Origin: Parascedosporium putredinis
Lineage: Eukaryota; Ascomycota; Sordariomycetes; Microascales; Microascaceae
Direction: 5' to 3'
DNA length: 64,000 bases
NCBI GenBank assembly: GCA_949357655.1
Contig: CASHTG010000005.1
Coordinates: 1-64,000 of the forward strand
In this document: positions 45,738 through 57,800 of the stretch, one piece after another
Layout of the letters: each line of letters opens with the position of its first letter
How positions within the stretch are numbered: the stretch's first letter is position 1
Program-made: the position numbers and the translations under genes
The notes under the pieces: model-generated
What the model was told of the DNA's origin: nothing
What the model saw: the letters and a program-made list of their open reading frames with translations, nothing else
The model's database searches: none

Positions 45738-48045
45738 GGCCACACCAGAGGGGAGATGAAATGTAACGGGTTTGCGTGGTTAAGTGATCTGGAAATGTGT
45801 AAGAGTAGGCCGCTAGGAGCTTGAGATGACTTCGCTATTTGGCCGTAGATCTGTTTCGAACTTTGTTCAGCGACTGCTTCTTTCAGCTGGGGGAAGACGG
45901 CGAAGCTTGCGATAAACGATGTTGGAGAGGGTGGGAAATGTCATCACCCCGCGGAGCGGACTTTGTCATCATGGTGGGGTTCGTGCATTGTTACGAGGCT
46001 GGGCCAGGAGCCTAATCCATGCGAGCTAACACAACAACCACGCATGTAATATGTTTGCGATAGCCGAAGAGATCATCTTCTTAGCTTGATTCCAGCTGAC
46101 CAGACCCTCAAAACTTGTATATCCATGGATGTCTCAATCCCGTATGAATTTAATGCCATCTGCTACTCCAGCCATATAATTAGTATGGATGGAAATGAGT
46201 TTGTGAGGGGAGATTAGGTCTCGCAGAATAATTGAGTCCTTGTCATAATACCTTAAGCCTCAAACAAGATGCACCGCAATAAACGGAAACTTGAGGCAAA
46301 GCAGGATGTAGCATTCGCGAACCTCAACTGAGAGAAGAGGGTGAGGAGCTTCCTCTTATCACTGAAAGCTTGCTCACACCTTTCGACCTAGCTTAGTCAC
46401 CGATACTCCACGGTCCCACACACCCTAGCATTTACACACGTCAACCTGGCAAGATGGATTTGGTTCACTGTGAGAGTCGACTCCTCCGTTGGCTAGGGAC
46501 TTAGTTTGTCACTCTATTGGCCTAGACCTGGAAATCATTGCGATAAGAGTCGATGTCTAGCAACTACGCCCTCGCGCTCTTTGGTTACATGCTCTTCTTG
46601 CAATGTATGGATGTATCCATGGATGGATGGGTATGAGCTGGGTTGGGATTACCTGCTTGGCGGGATTTGCTGTCCTTAGACTCTGGCTACCAGTTGGCCA
46701 TTTCTGTTAGCTTACGCTGACCATTTTCTAAGTGCCGACCTCGGTATTGGCGTAATAACACAGCTAATAGATGTAGATCCATCCATGGATGGATCTATCT
46801 ACGATCATAAGAATAGAAGAAAACCTGGACTATGCTCGCCGCCTTGAAGTGTGCATGGATCCATGGATGTATAAAGATATAAGAGATAAATATGCTTTTC
46901 GACCCCATTGTCTCTGGTCGTCTTACCTACCACTTTATTACAGCCAGATATATTATGTGTAAAATACTTTCCGAGGGCGTGCCCGCCACATGACATCAAT
47001 CCCTGCCACGCGATGTGCCGGCTGACTATCCGCCCAGCGGCCCCCGTCGCCAGGAACTTGCAATCAATAACGGCTTGAGAATTTTAGGTGCCATTAGTGG
47101 ATAGACCCGGTCGAGGAGAGCCCCCTGGTGAACGTATGTCACGGCACACTCACTCGGGACAGCTCCTCAAAGGATTGTGGGGTGGGGGCGGGTAGCTCGG
47201 CCACATCCAATGACTTCAATTTGACTCTGATCAAGGGAGAGGTTTGCGGGAAGAGGCACAAGCCCCAACCCCAGACAACGCCCCGAATTTTTATCCATAT
47301 CCTTGCCGAAATTTTCTCTTCCACTATTAGGTGCGACGTACCCCACCCTGGGCCGGCCCCACTCGTACGAGGATCCCGATTCTCTTAACCGATAACGTGT
47401 GCCGGTTCTACTACCCGAGCGCCTGCTTGTAACCTATTAAGGATAGCGTTGGTGTATGGAGTTAGCCCCCCACTAGCCCCACTGACGTCGGAGGACTTGA
47501 TCGGCTCTCCTCTCTTCCATTGAAGTGTTGTACTTGTAGGGTGCTAAGTTCGAAGGTCTGGAGTTGCTCAAGTCCGCGAGGAGAGACCGGCTAGTTCACC
47601 ACTGCCATCCTGTGAGCCCGAATCCCGGCCTCGAACCAATGCGCATCCTCCTGTTGCCCATCAAGTGGGCCTTCGCTCATCTCTCTCGGCTGTCAAACTC
47701 TGGCGTACCTGGTATGTGACCTTACCGGGTTTTCATGCCGTTTGCGATTGGGGCCGCGCCCCAGCGTCCGCCACCATCTTCCCATCATATTGGTTGCGCT
47801 TGGAAAACCTCTTTGCCTTGTTCTCGGAGAGTTTGAGCTGGTATATCTAGTCCCTGTCCCGTCCACTTCTCTACACCCATTTTCCTACCAGCTTACCACT
47901 GTTCGCAAACGCTGCAGACGCTGAAGATTTTGAGAACACAAACCACGGAATTTTGCCATCGCCAAAAGAACTGTCTTCTACTGTTTGTAGCCGGACTTCT
48001 TTGCCTCCATATCGGATTTCTAGCCTTTTCATTGTAAAAGAAAGC
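45738..48045. other. Intergenic region with ATCCATGGAT cluster
   Basis: 2.3 kb between the divergent ATG18 and monooxygenase genes. Four copies of the palindrome ATCCATGGAT lie within 750 bp (46121, 46615, 46781, 46859). The third is the centre of a perfect 22-bp palindrome at 46775-46796. No coding region or RNA gene was supported. Confidence 0.7.
46121..46868. promoter_or_regulatory. Cluster of four ATCCATGGAT palindromes
   Basis: Exact copies at 46121-46130, 46615-46624, 46781-46790 and 46859-46868, with nearby half-sites (ATGGATG, GGATCC). The symmetry suggests a dimeric DNA-binding protein. No regulator for this motif is known to me, so the role is inferred only from repetition and intergenic placement. 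Confidence 0.4.
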
Positions 48046-50189
48046 ATGGCTACCAGAGCCGAAGAATATTATGACATTGGTATGTTGCAATCATTTAGTC
48101 GTTTCAAAGAGTGGCCGACCGTTTCTTATCTCTGACTTACTAACGCGGGGCTTTCACTCCTAGTCATTGTCGGGGCCGGCCCTGTTGGCCTGATGCTTTC
48201 AACATGCTTAGCGCGTTGGGGTTACAAGATTAAGCATATCGACAACCGCCCGGGACCTACAGCTACTGGTAGGGCCGATGGCATCCAGCCAAGGTCCCTT
48301 GACCTTCTTCGAAACATGGGGTTGAAGCGTGCCCTCATGAAGTTCAAACCTGCCAAAGTTTACGAGGTAGCTTTCTGGGATCCTCTTGCTCAGTCGGGAA
48401 GTGAAGGTATTGTTCGCACTGGGACTTGGGCGAGCTGTCCCAATTTTATTGATGCTCGGTACCCATTCACTTCGCTTGTTCATCAAGGACGCATCGAATC
48501 CATCTTCATTGACGACCTCCTGGAGAACGGAGTTGAGGTTCAACGGCCATGGACGATAACTGGATTTACCTCCGAGGGCAACAGTGGATCGGAGTACCCG
48601 GTTGAAGTTAAGCTGCAACACGTTGACAATGGAACCCAGGAAACTGTCCGAGCGAAATACCTTTTGGAGGTGAGGGTGCGCGCTCTTTCATTCGAGAGCA
48701 GCTTGGGATTGCCGTTCGACACAAGGACCCTATCGAAAATGTATGGGGCGTTATGGACGGTGTAGTGAAGACAGATTTTCCCGATATTAAAGTGAGAAAA
48801 TCTCGTATCCAAGCACTCCACACACTTTGTACACTCTCTAATACATCTTCTGTGGTTTTAGATGAAATGCACAATCCACAGCCACCACGGATCTATCATG
48901 ATAATTCCTCGTGAAGATAACATGGTTCGACTCTATATCCAGATCGCAACGTCGACAGACTCGGACTTCAATCCACGCAAACCGCGACTGCCGAAGAAGT
49001 TCAGGCTTCCGCTAAGAAGATTCTCCAACCCTACTCGATTGAGTGGGAGTCAGTTGTCTGGTATTCGGTCTACCCCATCGGCCAGGGTATCTCGGACCGG
49101 TATACCCTCGATAACCGAGTTTTCTTGGGCGGCGACGCATGCCACACTCACAGCGTAAGCCTAAGTTCTTTTTATCCTTCCCTTGCCCTTGTTTGGATTG
49201 GACAATACTAACTTTCTTGTTTTTGTTTTAAAGCCCAAGGCAGGCCAGGGCATGAATACCGCGTTTCTTGATGCAGCCAACTTGGCTTGGAAGATCCACC
49301 ACGTTGAGCAAAGTTCGCATCACGCGACATCTTGGTCACGTACGAGTCCGAACGCAAGGAGGTCGCCGAAACTCTCCTGAGCTTTGACAACAAATATGCC
49401 AAGCTATTCTCTCAAAGGGCCCCAGAAGCCAAAGAGGTCGAAGCGGCGTCGCGAACAGAAGATCGCTCTAATGATGATAACGAGTTTATCAAGACGTTTA
49501 AGGAGAGTTGTGAGTTCACCAGTGGCTACGGAGTGGCATACAGGGACAATGTTTTGAACTGGTCACCGTCCCACCCTGCCAAATCTCCCCTCCTCAACCC
49601 GAAGGGAACGAAGCTGCGGACCGGACGTATCATGATCAATGCCGACGTTACTAGAGTTGTGGATGCGAACGTCATCCATTTGGAACATGCCATTCCTCTT
49701 AACGGCTCGTTTCGTATCCTTGTATTTGCCGGCAATCCGAAGACCAACCAGGCTGCTTTGAAAGATTTCGCCCGCGCCCTGGAGCGCAAGTCTTCATTCT
49801 TCACAACATACAAAAGGCCTGATGAAAAGACCGTATCGCATCACGAAAAGCACAACCCACATAGTCTTCTCTATACTTTCTGCACGATCTTTGCAAGCAA
49901 ACGAAGCGCGATAGAAATTACAAGGGACCTCCCACCTGTACTGGCTCGCTACAGGGACAACGTCTATGCTGATGACAGGTTAGACAGGCGTGTTCCCGAC
50001 GCCAAGGCTGCCGCCCATGCAAAGATGGGACTAGATGAAGAACACGGTGGTATAGTGGTTGTAAGGCCAGACGGTTATGTGAGTGCGGTAGTAAGTCTTG
50101 TTCAAGGCACTGGCACGGTTGATGCGCTGGATGAGTATTTTGGAGCATTCGCGACGAAAAGTCTGGGAGGGGTTGCGGCGCAACTATAA
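48046..50189 (+). CDS. Phenol 2-monooxygenase-like FAD-dependent hydroxylase
   Basis: A flavoprotein aromatic hydroxylase of about 640 residues, probably ortho-hydroxylating a phenol with NADPH and O2. Exons are 48046-48079, 48164-48791, 48862-49154 and 49234-50189. The Rossmann motif VIVGAGPVGLML begins exon 2. The substrate-binding stretch GRADGIQPRSLDLL follows. The FAD-ribityl motif GGDACHTHSPKAGQGMN spans the third intron. The C terminus has the thioredoxin-like dimerisation domain of the phenol hydroxylase family (FRILVFAG, then VVVRPDGYV). Frame breaks near 48668, 48980 and 49314, each fixed by one base. No catechol-pathway partner lies adjacent, so the substrate is unknown. Confidence 0.85.
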
Positions 50190-51963
50190 GGCTAGCGCGA
50201 GTTTCAGTTGATCCCGTCTGTTTATCAAAATACTATTAGCATGTTGTACATCTCTCCATCTCAAACCATTTTTCGATATTGTCAAACAAGTTTTTTTCAT
50301 AAATATAAAAAGAAATACTGTTGAAATAGAGCTTCAAATGTTTTTTCTGTACCTCTCGCCTCTTATCGTTCTCGGATTGACGGATTGACGGGTGATTGGG
50401 GCGGGAGCGTGCAGTGGATTATCTAAGCACAGATCGAGGTGAGAGGATCGTTTTGGTCAGAACTTCCAAATTCACTTCACCTCATAGAAAGCACTTTCCA
50501 AGTTTCAAGATCGAGCGAGATCCTAAGGCATGAGCCTCCCTTGCTTCGAAGGCCATTCGGAACCAGCCTTGAATCAAACGCCGTTCCATCCATGATATTG
50601 GAGCAAAGCTGACCCAGCACATCAGTTTTGGCAAAACATGCCATGTAACAACGGCTGTGGCACAACAATCCGCGCGTAGCCCGTGGCTCGTCCCGCCGTC
50701 GTGTTTGAGTGTCTTCCAATCGATCTCCCCAGAACCACGTTCACTAAACATCAACTTAACTTATAACTGTAATAAATCCCCCTTTTCCCACCCCCTCAAA
50801 ACAGTTGTGGGCTTGTTGCTGCGATCCTCGTTTGAGCTGATGACCAGCCTAGGCAAGGCCTTGGCCCGATACCTCAGAAGTGCGTTATAGTGCTCACCTG
50901 CGCCATCAGATCGCTAGAGAACTTGACGACTTTCCTAACCATCGCGGGAACGAATAACACCAGAACACCGAGTTCGAAGGGGCTTTTCGAACAGTATTCG
51001 GCTATCAAAAGCTTACGACAAACGTATCTCGACTATCGCTTCCTCCATACCTAACCAGCCCCGAAGCCTTTCATACACAAAGCTTTCTGTCCTTGGTGGA
51101 CCTGTGGAGAAGACCTCGTTCTCAATTTCGGAACCCCAAGCCACCTTGCTTTGCTTATCTATAACGTACAACGCACTTGACATCTGTCGCTTTGTCTAGA
51201 TTACCCTCTACAAACAACGAAATCTATGAGCGCGCCCCTTGTACCGCGGCGATAATCAACACCGTTGAATAAATCTCTCGACGTGCCTTTTCAATGTGAG
51301 ACAAGACGCTCTGCCCTGGGAAGCCCGTAGTCCTTTGTTTTCACATTTATGTCTACAAGGTCGGAAGAAATTGAAAATAAAAAAGGATAACTCAAGGAGA
51401 AGAAAAGGAGAATCAACACATTGTGTTCTACATTGCCGTCTCTCTATAATCGCCAACGAATTTACGAAGTGGCTTAAGGCACCGCCCTCTCTCAGTTACG
51501 TTCCGGGATTCAAGAGGCCTCAGGGAGAAAGCGGATTTTCCAGACCTAAATTTTCCTCATTTCACCTCGTGCCGTGGTCGTACCAACGTTCTTCTTTTCA
51601 GCTCATCACTTATCTCGACATTTGGCGATGCGGTGCTGAGCTTCTTTACACGCCATAGCAATTCTACCTTCCCGACACTCTGCATTTGTCTTATGGTACG
51701 CCAGTCCCCGCCGCACGCACGAGAACCGCGGGATGCTCCTGGATTGATGTGGCCGTACGCATTTTCTGTAGGATCATGACGAGCATACTTGCACACTTGG
51801 AAAATGGCACTCGCCAGTTGCCAGGTCATCTTGCCGAATTAGGTGTGTGTAGCCAACTGAACTTGTCCACTGTTTGACGCATTGCTAAACTCTGCTAGCA
51901 TCCTGGGGGTTCCGCTCATTATTTGAGCGCCGCGCCCATGAAGGAGAAGGGCGGGACACTCGT
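50190..51963. other. Intergenic region
   Basis: 1.8 kb between the monooxygenase and the SUMO protease on the same strand. Open frames up to 120 codons occur but have no protein-like features. The latter part may be the 5' leader of the protease gene. Confidence 0.5.
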
Positions 51964-54414
51964 ATGAAGCGACCAAAGCTCTCCGGTCCGAGCGATACAC
52001 AAATTCTAGGCTTAACTGAGACTTCGACACTTTCATCCCACCCTTTCTCAACGCATGCGGGTGCAGAACCGTCCCGTACCAACGAGGGCCGCTCCCAGTG
52101 GAGTCTTCAGTGCCCGGCGGCTACCACTATGGCTTGCGTGGGAGAAGTATTAAATGTCCTTGACCAAATATTAGATGATCTTGATAAACCCGATGACCCT
52201 TTGAGCGGGACTCAGACTGGTCCTTGGACCAGATTCGTCGCCGGAGATGGATTTATGCCCTACGTCCAGGGCCTTATAGACGTGGATGAGAGGGTCTCCG
52301 CCCACTGTGATATGCAATTCAGCGAAAGGCGATGCCTCCTTTCTCGCGCAATTAAGAACGCTCGATCGGTTCTCCTTGGGCTTTATTCTGTTTCGCCAGG
52401 CCATATCAAAATGTCGGAAGGTTCGCCTACAAAATCGCTTTTGCGAGGCCCTATTAGCGCAACGGCCCAAGAGGATATCCGCATGGTCAGGAGTGTTTTA
52501 ACCCAGCTCTGCCAAATCAGCGTTTGGATCCGACCGCGAGAGAAATTTCTTTGCGATCCCATCAAAATTCTTTTAAGAGACCTAGAGGCTTTAGCCAGCA
52601 ATGGGATGGCTCGAAGCCTGTGTCTGCGGAGACCTAGTGCCGACCTCCCACCACGGCACTCTTCGTCACCTCCGTTCGCTGCCTACGAAGAGCCCGATCA
52701 AGGGCGGTCGGAGATGCCTGGGAGTTTTCCTACTGAAGTACCTGTTGCCGCTGTGGCTGTGAATGAGATGCACGAACGACGGCGGCGGGAACGCTACGAC
52801 TCCTCTGTGCATGGCCTCGTGGCCCGTGAAGATAAGCGATCTTTAGACGCAATCAGGGCTCGCTTGAAAGCGAGAGTGAGGTCACAACTTTCAACAGAGG
52901 GAACTCGATATGTTACAAAACGCTGTCAGCTGCCTTCCAGCTTGCCAATGCCTACTAGGCCCCAATACGAATGTGGTGGCGCTCGTCCAACAGCTCCAAA
53001 CTCAGTACCGCTGGATGAAGGATCTGTGGCTGACATACATGCTTCGACATCCAGCCCAAAAGTGGACCGACATACGAGGGCCGTACTTTTCCAGGAGATA
53101 CGGAGACGAGGCAAGTCTGCTAGACAAGCTTACGTCACGCCAACCAGAAGACGAAACAAACCCACTAGGCGGCAGGCCAATTCGTTTGTGTCAAAATCCC
53201 TTGAACCTTTCGCAGCCTCCTGCCAGGAAACGCGGCCGGCCACAATTCAGGACGGCAACCCTGAAGAGCTTCTCAGCTGTTTTAAGTGGTGCAACATAGA
53301 GCACAGGGATAAGGTTCGAGCCTCTATCACTGTGAAAGATGATCTCCCCGGCGTTCTTGACTCCTTTGAAGGGTTGAGAGTGTCAAATCTGATATCTGAT
53401 CGACAACGTCATGAACGGGAAGAGAAAGAACGGGAAAAGGAGATAGCAAAACAACGCGAGCGTGCGCGACTCCTGGAGGAAGAAGAAGCCTGTCGGAGAG
53501 AAGCAGAAAGCAGGCGCATTAGGGAAGAGGAGGAACGTGTGTCGCAGCTACGCGTGGAGGACGAAGCCCGTAGATTGGGGCACCTGCGGTCGCCGAACAG
53601 CTCGTTGTTCCCCGCTTAGCCCCGAATGGGCGGCACGGGTGCGAAACTCGCACACGCAGGATTTTCGAGGTCCCCTTGCAAAGTCGCTCGAAGCAGATCT
53701 CCTCAAACATGACTTTGCGCGCCTTGTGCCGCCCACAGTTTGGCTGAATGACTCCGTGGTGAATGGCAGCCTTCTTTGGCTTGACAAGTTTATCAATGAC
53801 GCAGCAGGCGTGGGCGACGTCAAGACACGGACGCGCAAGTGTTTGGTGCTCGGGTCCTTTTTTATAAGCGACTGAGTGAACAGGGGGTGAAACACACTGA
53901 TAGGATGCTGCGACGACATGGTGTTAACAAAGAAAACCTTCTCGATATTGAGGTAATCATGCTGCCGATCTGTGAGGGGAACCACTGGACCCTCATGGTT
54001 ATTCGCCCGAACCAGAAAACAATTGCGCATGTCGATTCCCTGGATCCTAAAGGCCAGGAACGTCGTATGTTGCTCGTGCAAGAATGGATCAAGACTATCC
54101 TCGGCAATCTGTTCCTTCCAAATGAGTGGCGTTTTGTTCAATATTCGACCCCATCTCAGACAAATGGGTACGATTGTGGTGTTCATACAATTTTGAACGG
54201 TATCTGCCTCGGTCTCGGCATCGATCCGCTGCGAGCTTATACCTCCGATGAACTACCCAAGCATCGCCAGAACATAGCTGCTGTACTTCTTAATGGCGGA
54301 TTCAAGGGGAGTTTAGCCTTGCAAGATGTTGAGAAGCATACGGAGAAGCTCCGAATACTAATTTGGCACGCCAAAGGCTGTTGTTCTTCCAAGCGGTTGA
54401 TACGCAAATGTTGA
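51964..54414 (+). CDS. Ulp1-type SUMO protease (C48 peptidase)
   Basis: A cysteine protease of about 815 residues that matures SUMO and removes it from targets, usually at the nuclear periphery. The N-terminal 450 residues have no named domain. A charged coiled coil follows (REEKEREKEIAKQRERARLL and on, about 53410-53570). The catalytic domain starts at VPPTVWLNDSVVNGSLLWLD. It has the histidine in EGNHWTLMVI (53976-54005), the aspartate in HVDSLD, and the cysteine in QTNGYDCGVH (54158-54187). This matches the H-D-C triad with oxyanion glutamine. Frame breaks lie near 53613-53617 (one extra or two missing bases) and at the T run near 53858. The start is the first in-frame ATG and is uncertain. 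Confidence 0.85.
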
Positions 54415-54535
54415 TCGTTGCTTCATGAGAGACTCGTTGTGAGGTTCTTTACCTCGTCTTGATACCCTTAATTTTTCCGCTCGCCTCTGATACTATCTCC
54501 GAACATTAGTGACAGGCGACAGGATAATCACTAAA

Positions 54536-54843
54536 ATGATGTTCTTCGCTCGCAGCCTTTTTTGCCCATTAACCAGAACCACCTTTTCTCATCTGAAGCC
54601 GTTTGCCCTGCCCGTTGCGCCTTCCACGCGCGCGAGCCTATCCCGCCGAGTGATTTCACAAAATGTGATTGCGAACTGTTTATAGTTTTGAACTAACTGT
54701 ATAACACCTCATGCAAGGCAGATCGCGAGCTTGCTGAACATGGAGCATCTTCCCACATTCTTGAACAACGGCCTGCTAGATGGTTCACTGCCCAATATAT
54801 TCGCCGGTATTGGGCATGTGTCCTTGTGGATGAATGGAAGTAA
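54536..54843 (+). CDS. Candidate small spliced protein, possibly mitochondrial
   Basis: A 79-residue protein is obtained by joining 54536-54649 to 54718-54843 across a 68-bp intron with donor GTGATT, branch-like ACTAAC and acceptor CAAG. Exon 1 is rich in Arg, Ser, Phe and Leu with few acids (MMFFARSLFCPLTRTTFSHL and on, then SRASLSRR-like basic residues), like a mitochondrial presequence. Exon 2 encodes ADRELAEHGASSHILEQRPA and then RWFTAQYIRRYW before TAA. I do not recognise the family. The donor is not consensus and nothing else supports expression, so this is a suggestion only. Confidence 0.3.
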
Positions 54844-57800
54844 GCTTTAGTTGTGAAAAACATGACACAAAGACCTCACCATATGAAGTAAAGAAAGGTC
54901 TCGTCGACCTGCCTCGGCCTGTCGACACGCAACCACTTGACATTGGCCATTGACTAGCGAGGGGATGCTTTCGGCACGGATCTGTGGGTAGACATTATGT
55001 CTCCTTTGACGCCCCTTTGCCCTACAAAGTAAACCATTTTCGGACCTCCTCTACAGCATATTATGATAAGTTTTTGATTCCCTAGGCTTGGATGGCGGGT
55101 ATTGCGCCTCGCCTCTTGACTTGGCTGGAGCCTGCGGGCGCAGCGAATCAGCCTATTCCTTCGTCGACTGGTACCATTGAAATGATGTGGCCTGCTTCAG
55201 GCGCACCAATTCTCTTCACCCACATCTTCCATGTCTTCCATGCATTTCGCTCAATTCTGAAAGTGGCGCGAGACTAGGGGTGCATGCAGTCTGGGTGCAT
55301 CCTTTCCTGGAAGGGTTCTAGAAAGCAGACCCTGGCGACCATGTGGTGGAGCGAAGGAGAGAAAAGATGGGGGCCAGCCAACCAGCCCAAGGAACACCGT
55401 TTTGAGGAACATTTCGGAGCGGCCATCAACGACAACGCTATTGATGAATCCATGGTTGGGTTGGATCGCCTCTTGCCTCCTTTGCCTCAGTTTCTCCGCT
55501 TTCTGGCCCCACAATGCCGGATTGGCCCTATCCGGAGTTACCGAGTGGGTCCATCAAGTATTGTCAAACGACGCCTCTTTGGCCTGGCAGTCAAGCAGTA
55601 TTGAATCCCCCACCAGCCCACCCACTTTCCAAGCTGGATCAACTGATTTTGTCGTTTCTGCCCGGTGTTTACTGTTGCAGCGTGTCAATTGTCAGGTTCC
55701 ATCCATGGATGGTTTAATCCTTGGTGGGGGATCTCAACGCCTGGGGCGGTGCCGTACGACCAATTGACATAGCGGCAAGGCAGAGAATTCAATTAGTCGA
55801 GGTTCAATACTATGCAGTATTATCATTATCGTGCTCCCGAACCTGTTGGGTGGTTGGGCAGCTTCATAAAGTTCTGCGGTGCACATCCGCCTTTCGGTCG
55901 CTTCAACTGGGCCGAGAGGGTTCGTTCACCTCTCAAGCCCCAGGCGTGCGTCTGGCCTTTTACCGTCTTCGGTTCCGCCACCACTTGACGCGCCTAGGTG
56001 CGATCAGGCCTAATTGGTTGCGCATCTAATAGGAGCTGGCGATCGTTTGATTGCCCGCCTGTCCCGTATCGAGTATCTTGGTCTTGGGGGCAGCTGGAAC
56101 GTCTTGCATGATGCTGAGGGAGCAAATATCCTAGTAGCCTCCTGAACTGGGGCTTCAAACAGTCGTCGATTGAACGCCAATACTGTACTAATTGATCCTC
56201 ATGGTTCTCGTTGGCAAACTTTGATTAAATCTTGTCTGCATAATTGACCGTTTCCGCTTTTAGGCCACCCAGATCAGCACGCATCCGGCGTTACAAAGTA
56301 TTACTAACCAAGGGCCTGGGAGAAGCCTGTTGCCCTTTAAAAGTTGCGAGTGTACAAGTAGCCTGGTTTCCTTGGTCAGCCAAGTCGCGGAAAGCATGTC
56401 CTAGGTCTCCCATCAAGAGGTTGGGCAACATATGTCGGCACGCTTGGCGTGACGGTTGAGGGGCCGTCATCCTAGACGGAAAGTTCCCCTGTGGAATAAT
56501 ACTTCGTCGAAGGGCAAGGTGATGGCGATTCGAGATTCATTCATTGCATATCATGATTGGGGATCCCCCCAAAATATCCCGCCTCTCGAGATTGCGATGG
56601 AACGGAATTCGCGTTGCCGTTAAATTAAAACCCCCAGCTCCCGTTTTCCCGCTATTACCTCCACCCAGACCGCCTACTTGTCCAAGTAGAGACCTGCAGG
56701 CGTCCATCCCGGCCAATCACCCAGGGCGAAAACGGATGAAGCCTGACTTGCCGATATTATTGCAGACTTCAATGTGCAGACAGATACTATTCTTCAGAGA
56801 TGTGTGGCCCTCGTCGCGTGGAATCCCGCCTCGAGGCCCAAGCTCGACGCCCTCACACGCAGTCGCACGCAGTCGCACGCTAAACTAAAAGTAACCGTCC
56901 ACCCCCTCTTCCCTCCTTGCCGGACATGGCTCTTGGAGATTCACGGTTCAACCTACAGGATTTTGGTCCTTCCGAGGCATGGGGCGATGATTGCGAAGAT
57001 GGCAAAATGATGCTGTTTGGTGTAGTAATAATACTTGAAAACCGACGTGGCACATCGTTGTTGACTTCTCGTCGGGGTTTTATCCCTGACCCATTCAGAA
57101 CCGAAAAGGATCCTCGCGTCTCCCCCAATTCTCCCATGTCAGGCTTTGGCTCGACCTGATATCCCCTTGAACATGACCCCCACTCTTCGTGCAGTCTCCT
57201 ATGTGGTTCAGCACAGTGTCTCCGAACAGGCAATGCCACTGACTTACTTCGCCAACGTGTGCTGTTACTTCGTACTTGTCCAAAGGAATCGAAGGAAGGA
57301 TGAAGTGAACCGCTAGCCATTTATAGATTAGCGTACAAATGACTCCACTTTCGGTGGGCTGATTGGTCGGATCTTGGGCCTTTGATGCTTCTAGCAAAAT
57401 TCTACGAGGAGACTAAAACCCAGAAGTACCAAAGTGCAGAGCAAAGGTATTGAAAAGTAAGTCATAGCCTGCCGCCTGCCTCATGGCTTGGCTTGCTTGG
57501 GCAACTGCCCACTCATCTCCAAACTTACCCACAAGACAACAAGGAGTCGCCGGTGGTTTCCGTCAAAACCAAGATGGCGTGGAGGAAAAGAAGAGAAAAA
57601 AAGATCCTGGGCGAGCTAAGAAGCTTAGGCATTAATTCCCCTCGTAGCCACAGTCGAGGCAAGCATGATTGGCGATATTCACAGCTGAATTTCTTGACTT
57701 CAGGCGCGTGATACCGAGGATTGTCGCGGCCATCGTCACCCTCCCACCAACACTACATCATAATTCTTTGGTTCATTGATACTTGTAGAGGGAGGTTGCT

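Noticed and set aside
47615..47640. GGTTCGAGGCC on the minus strand as a possible tRNA T-arm
   Set aside because: No cloverleaf could be folded around it.
56880..57320. 146-codon minus-strand open frame as a gene
   Set aside because: Serine/arginine-rich with no motifs, opposed by equally long frames on the other strand, in a gene-poor region.
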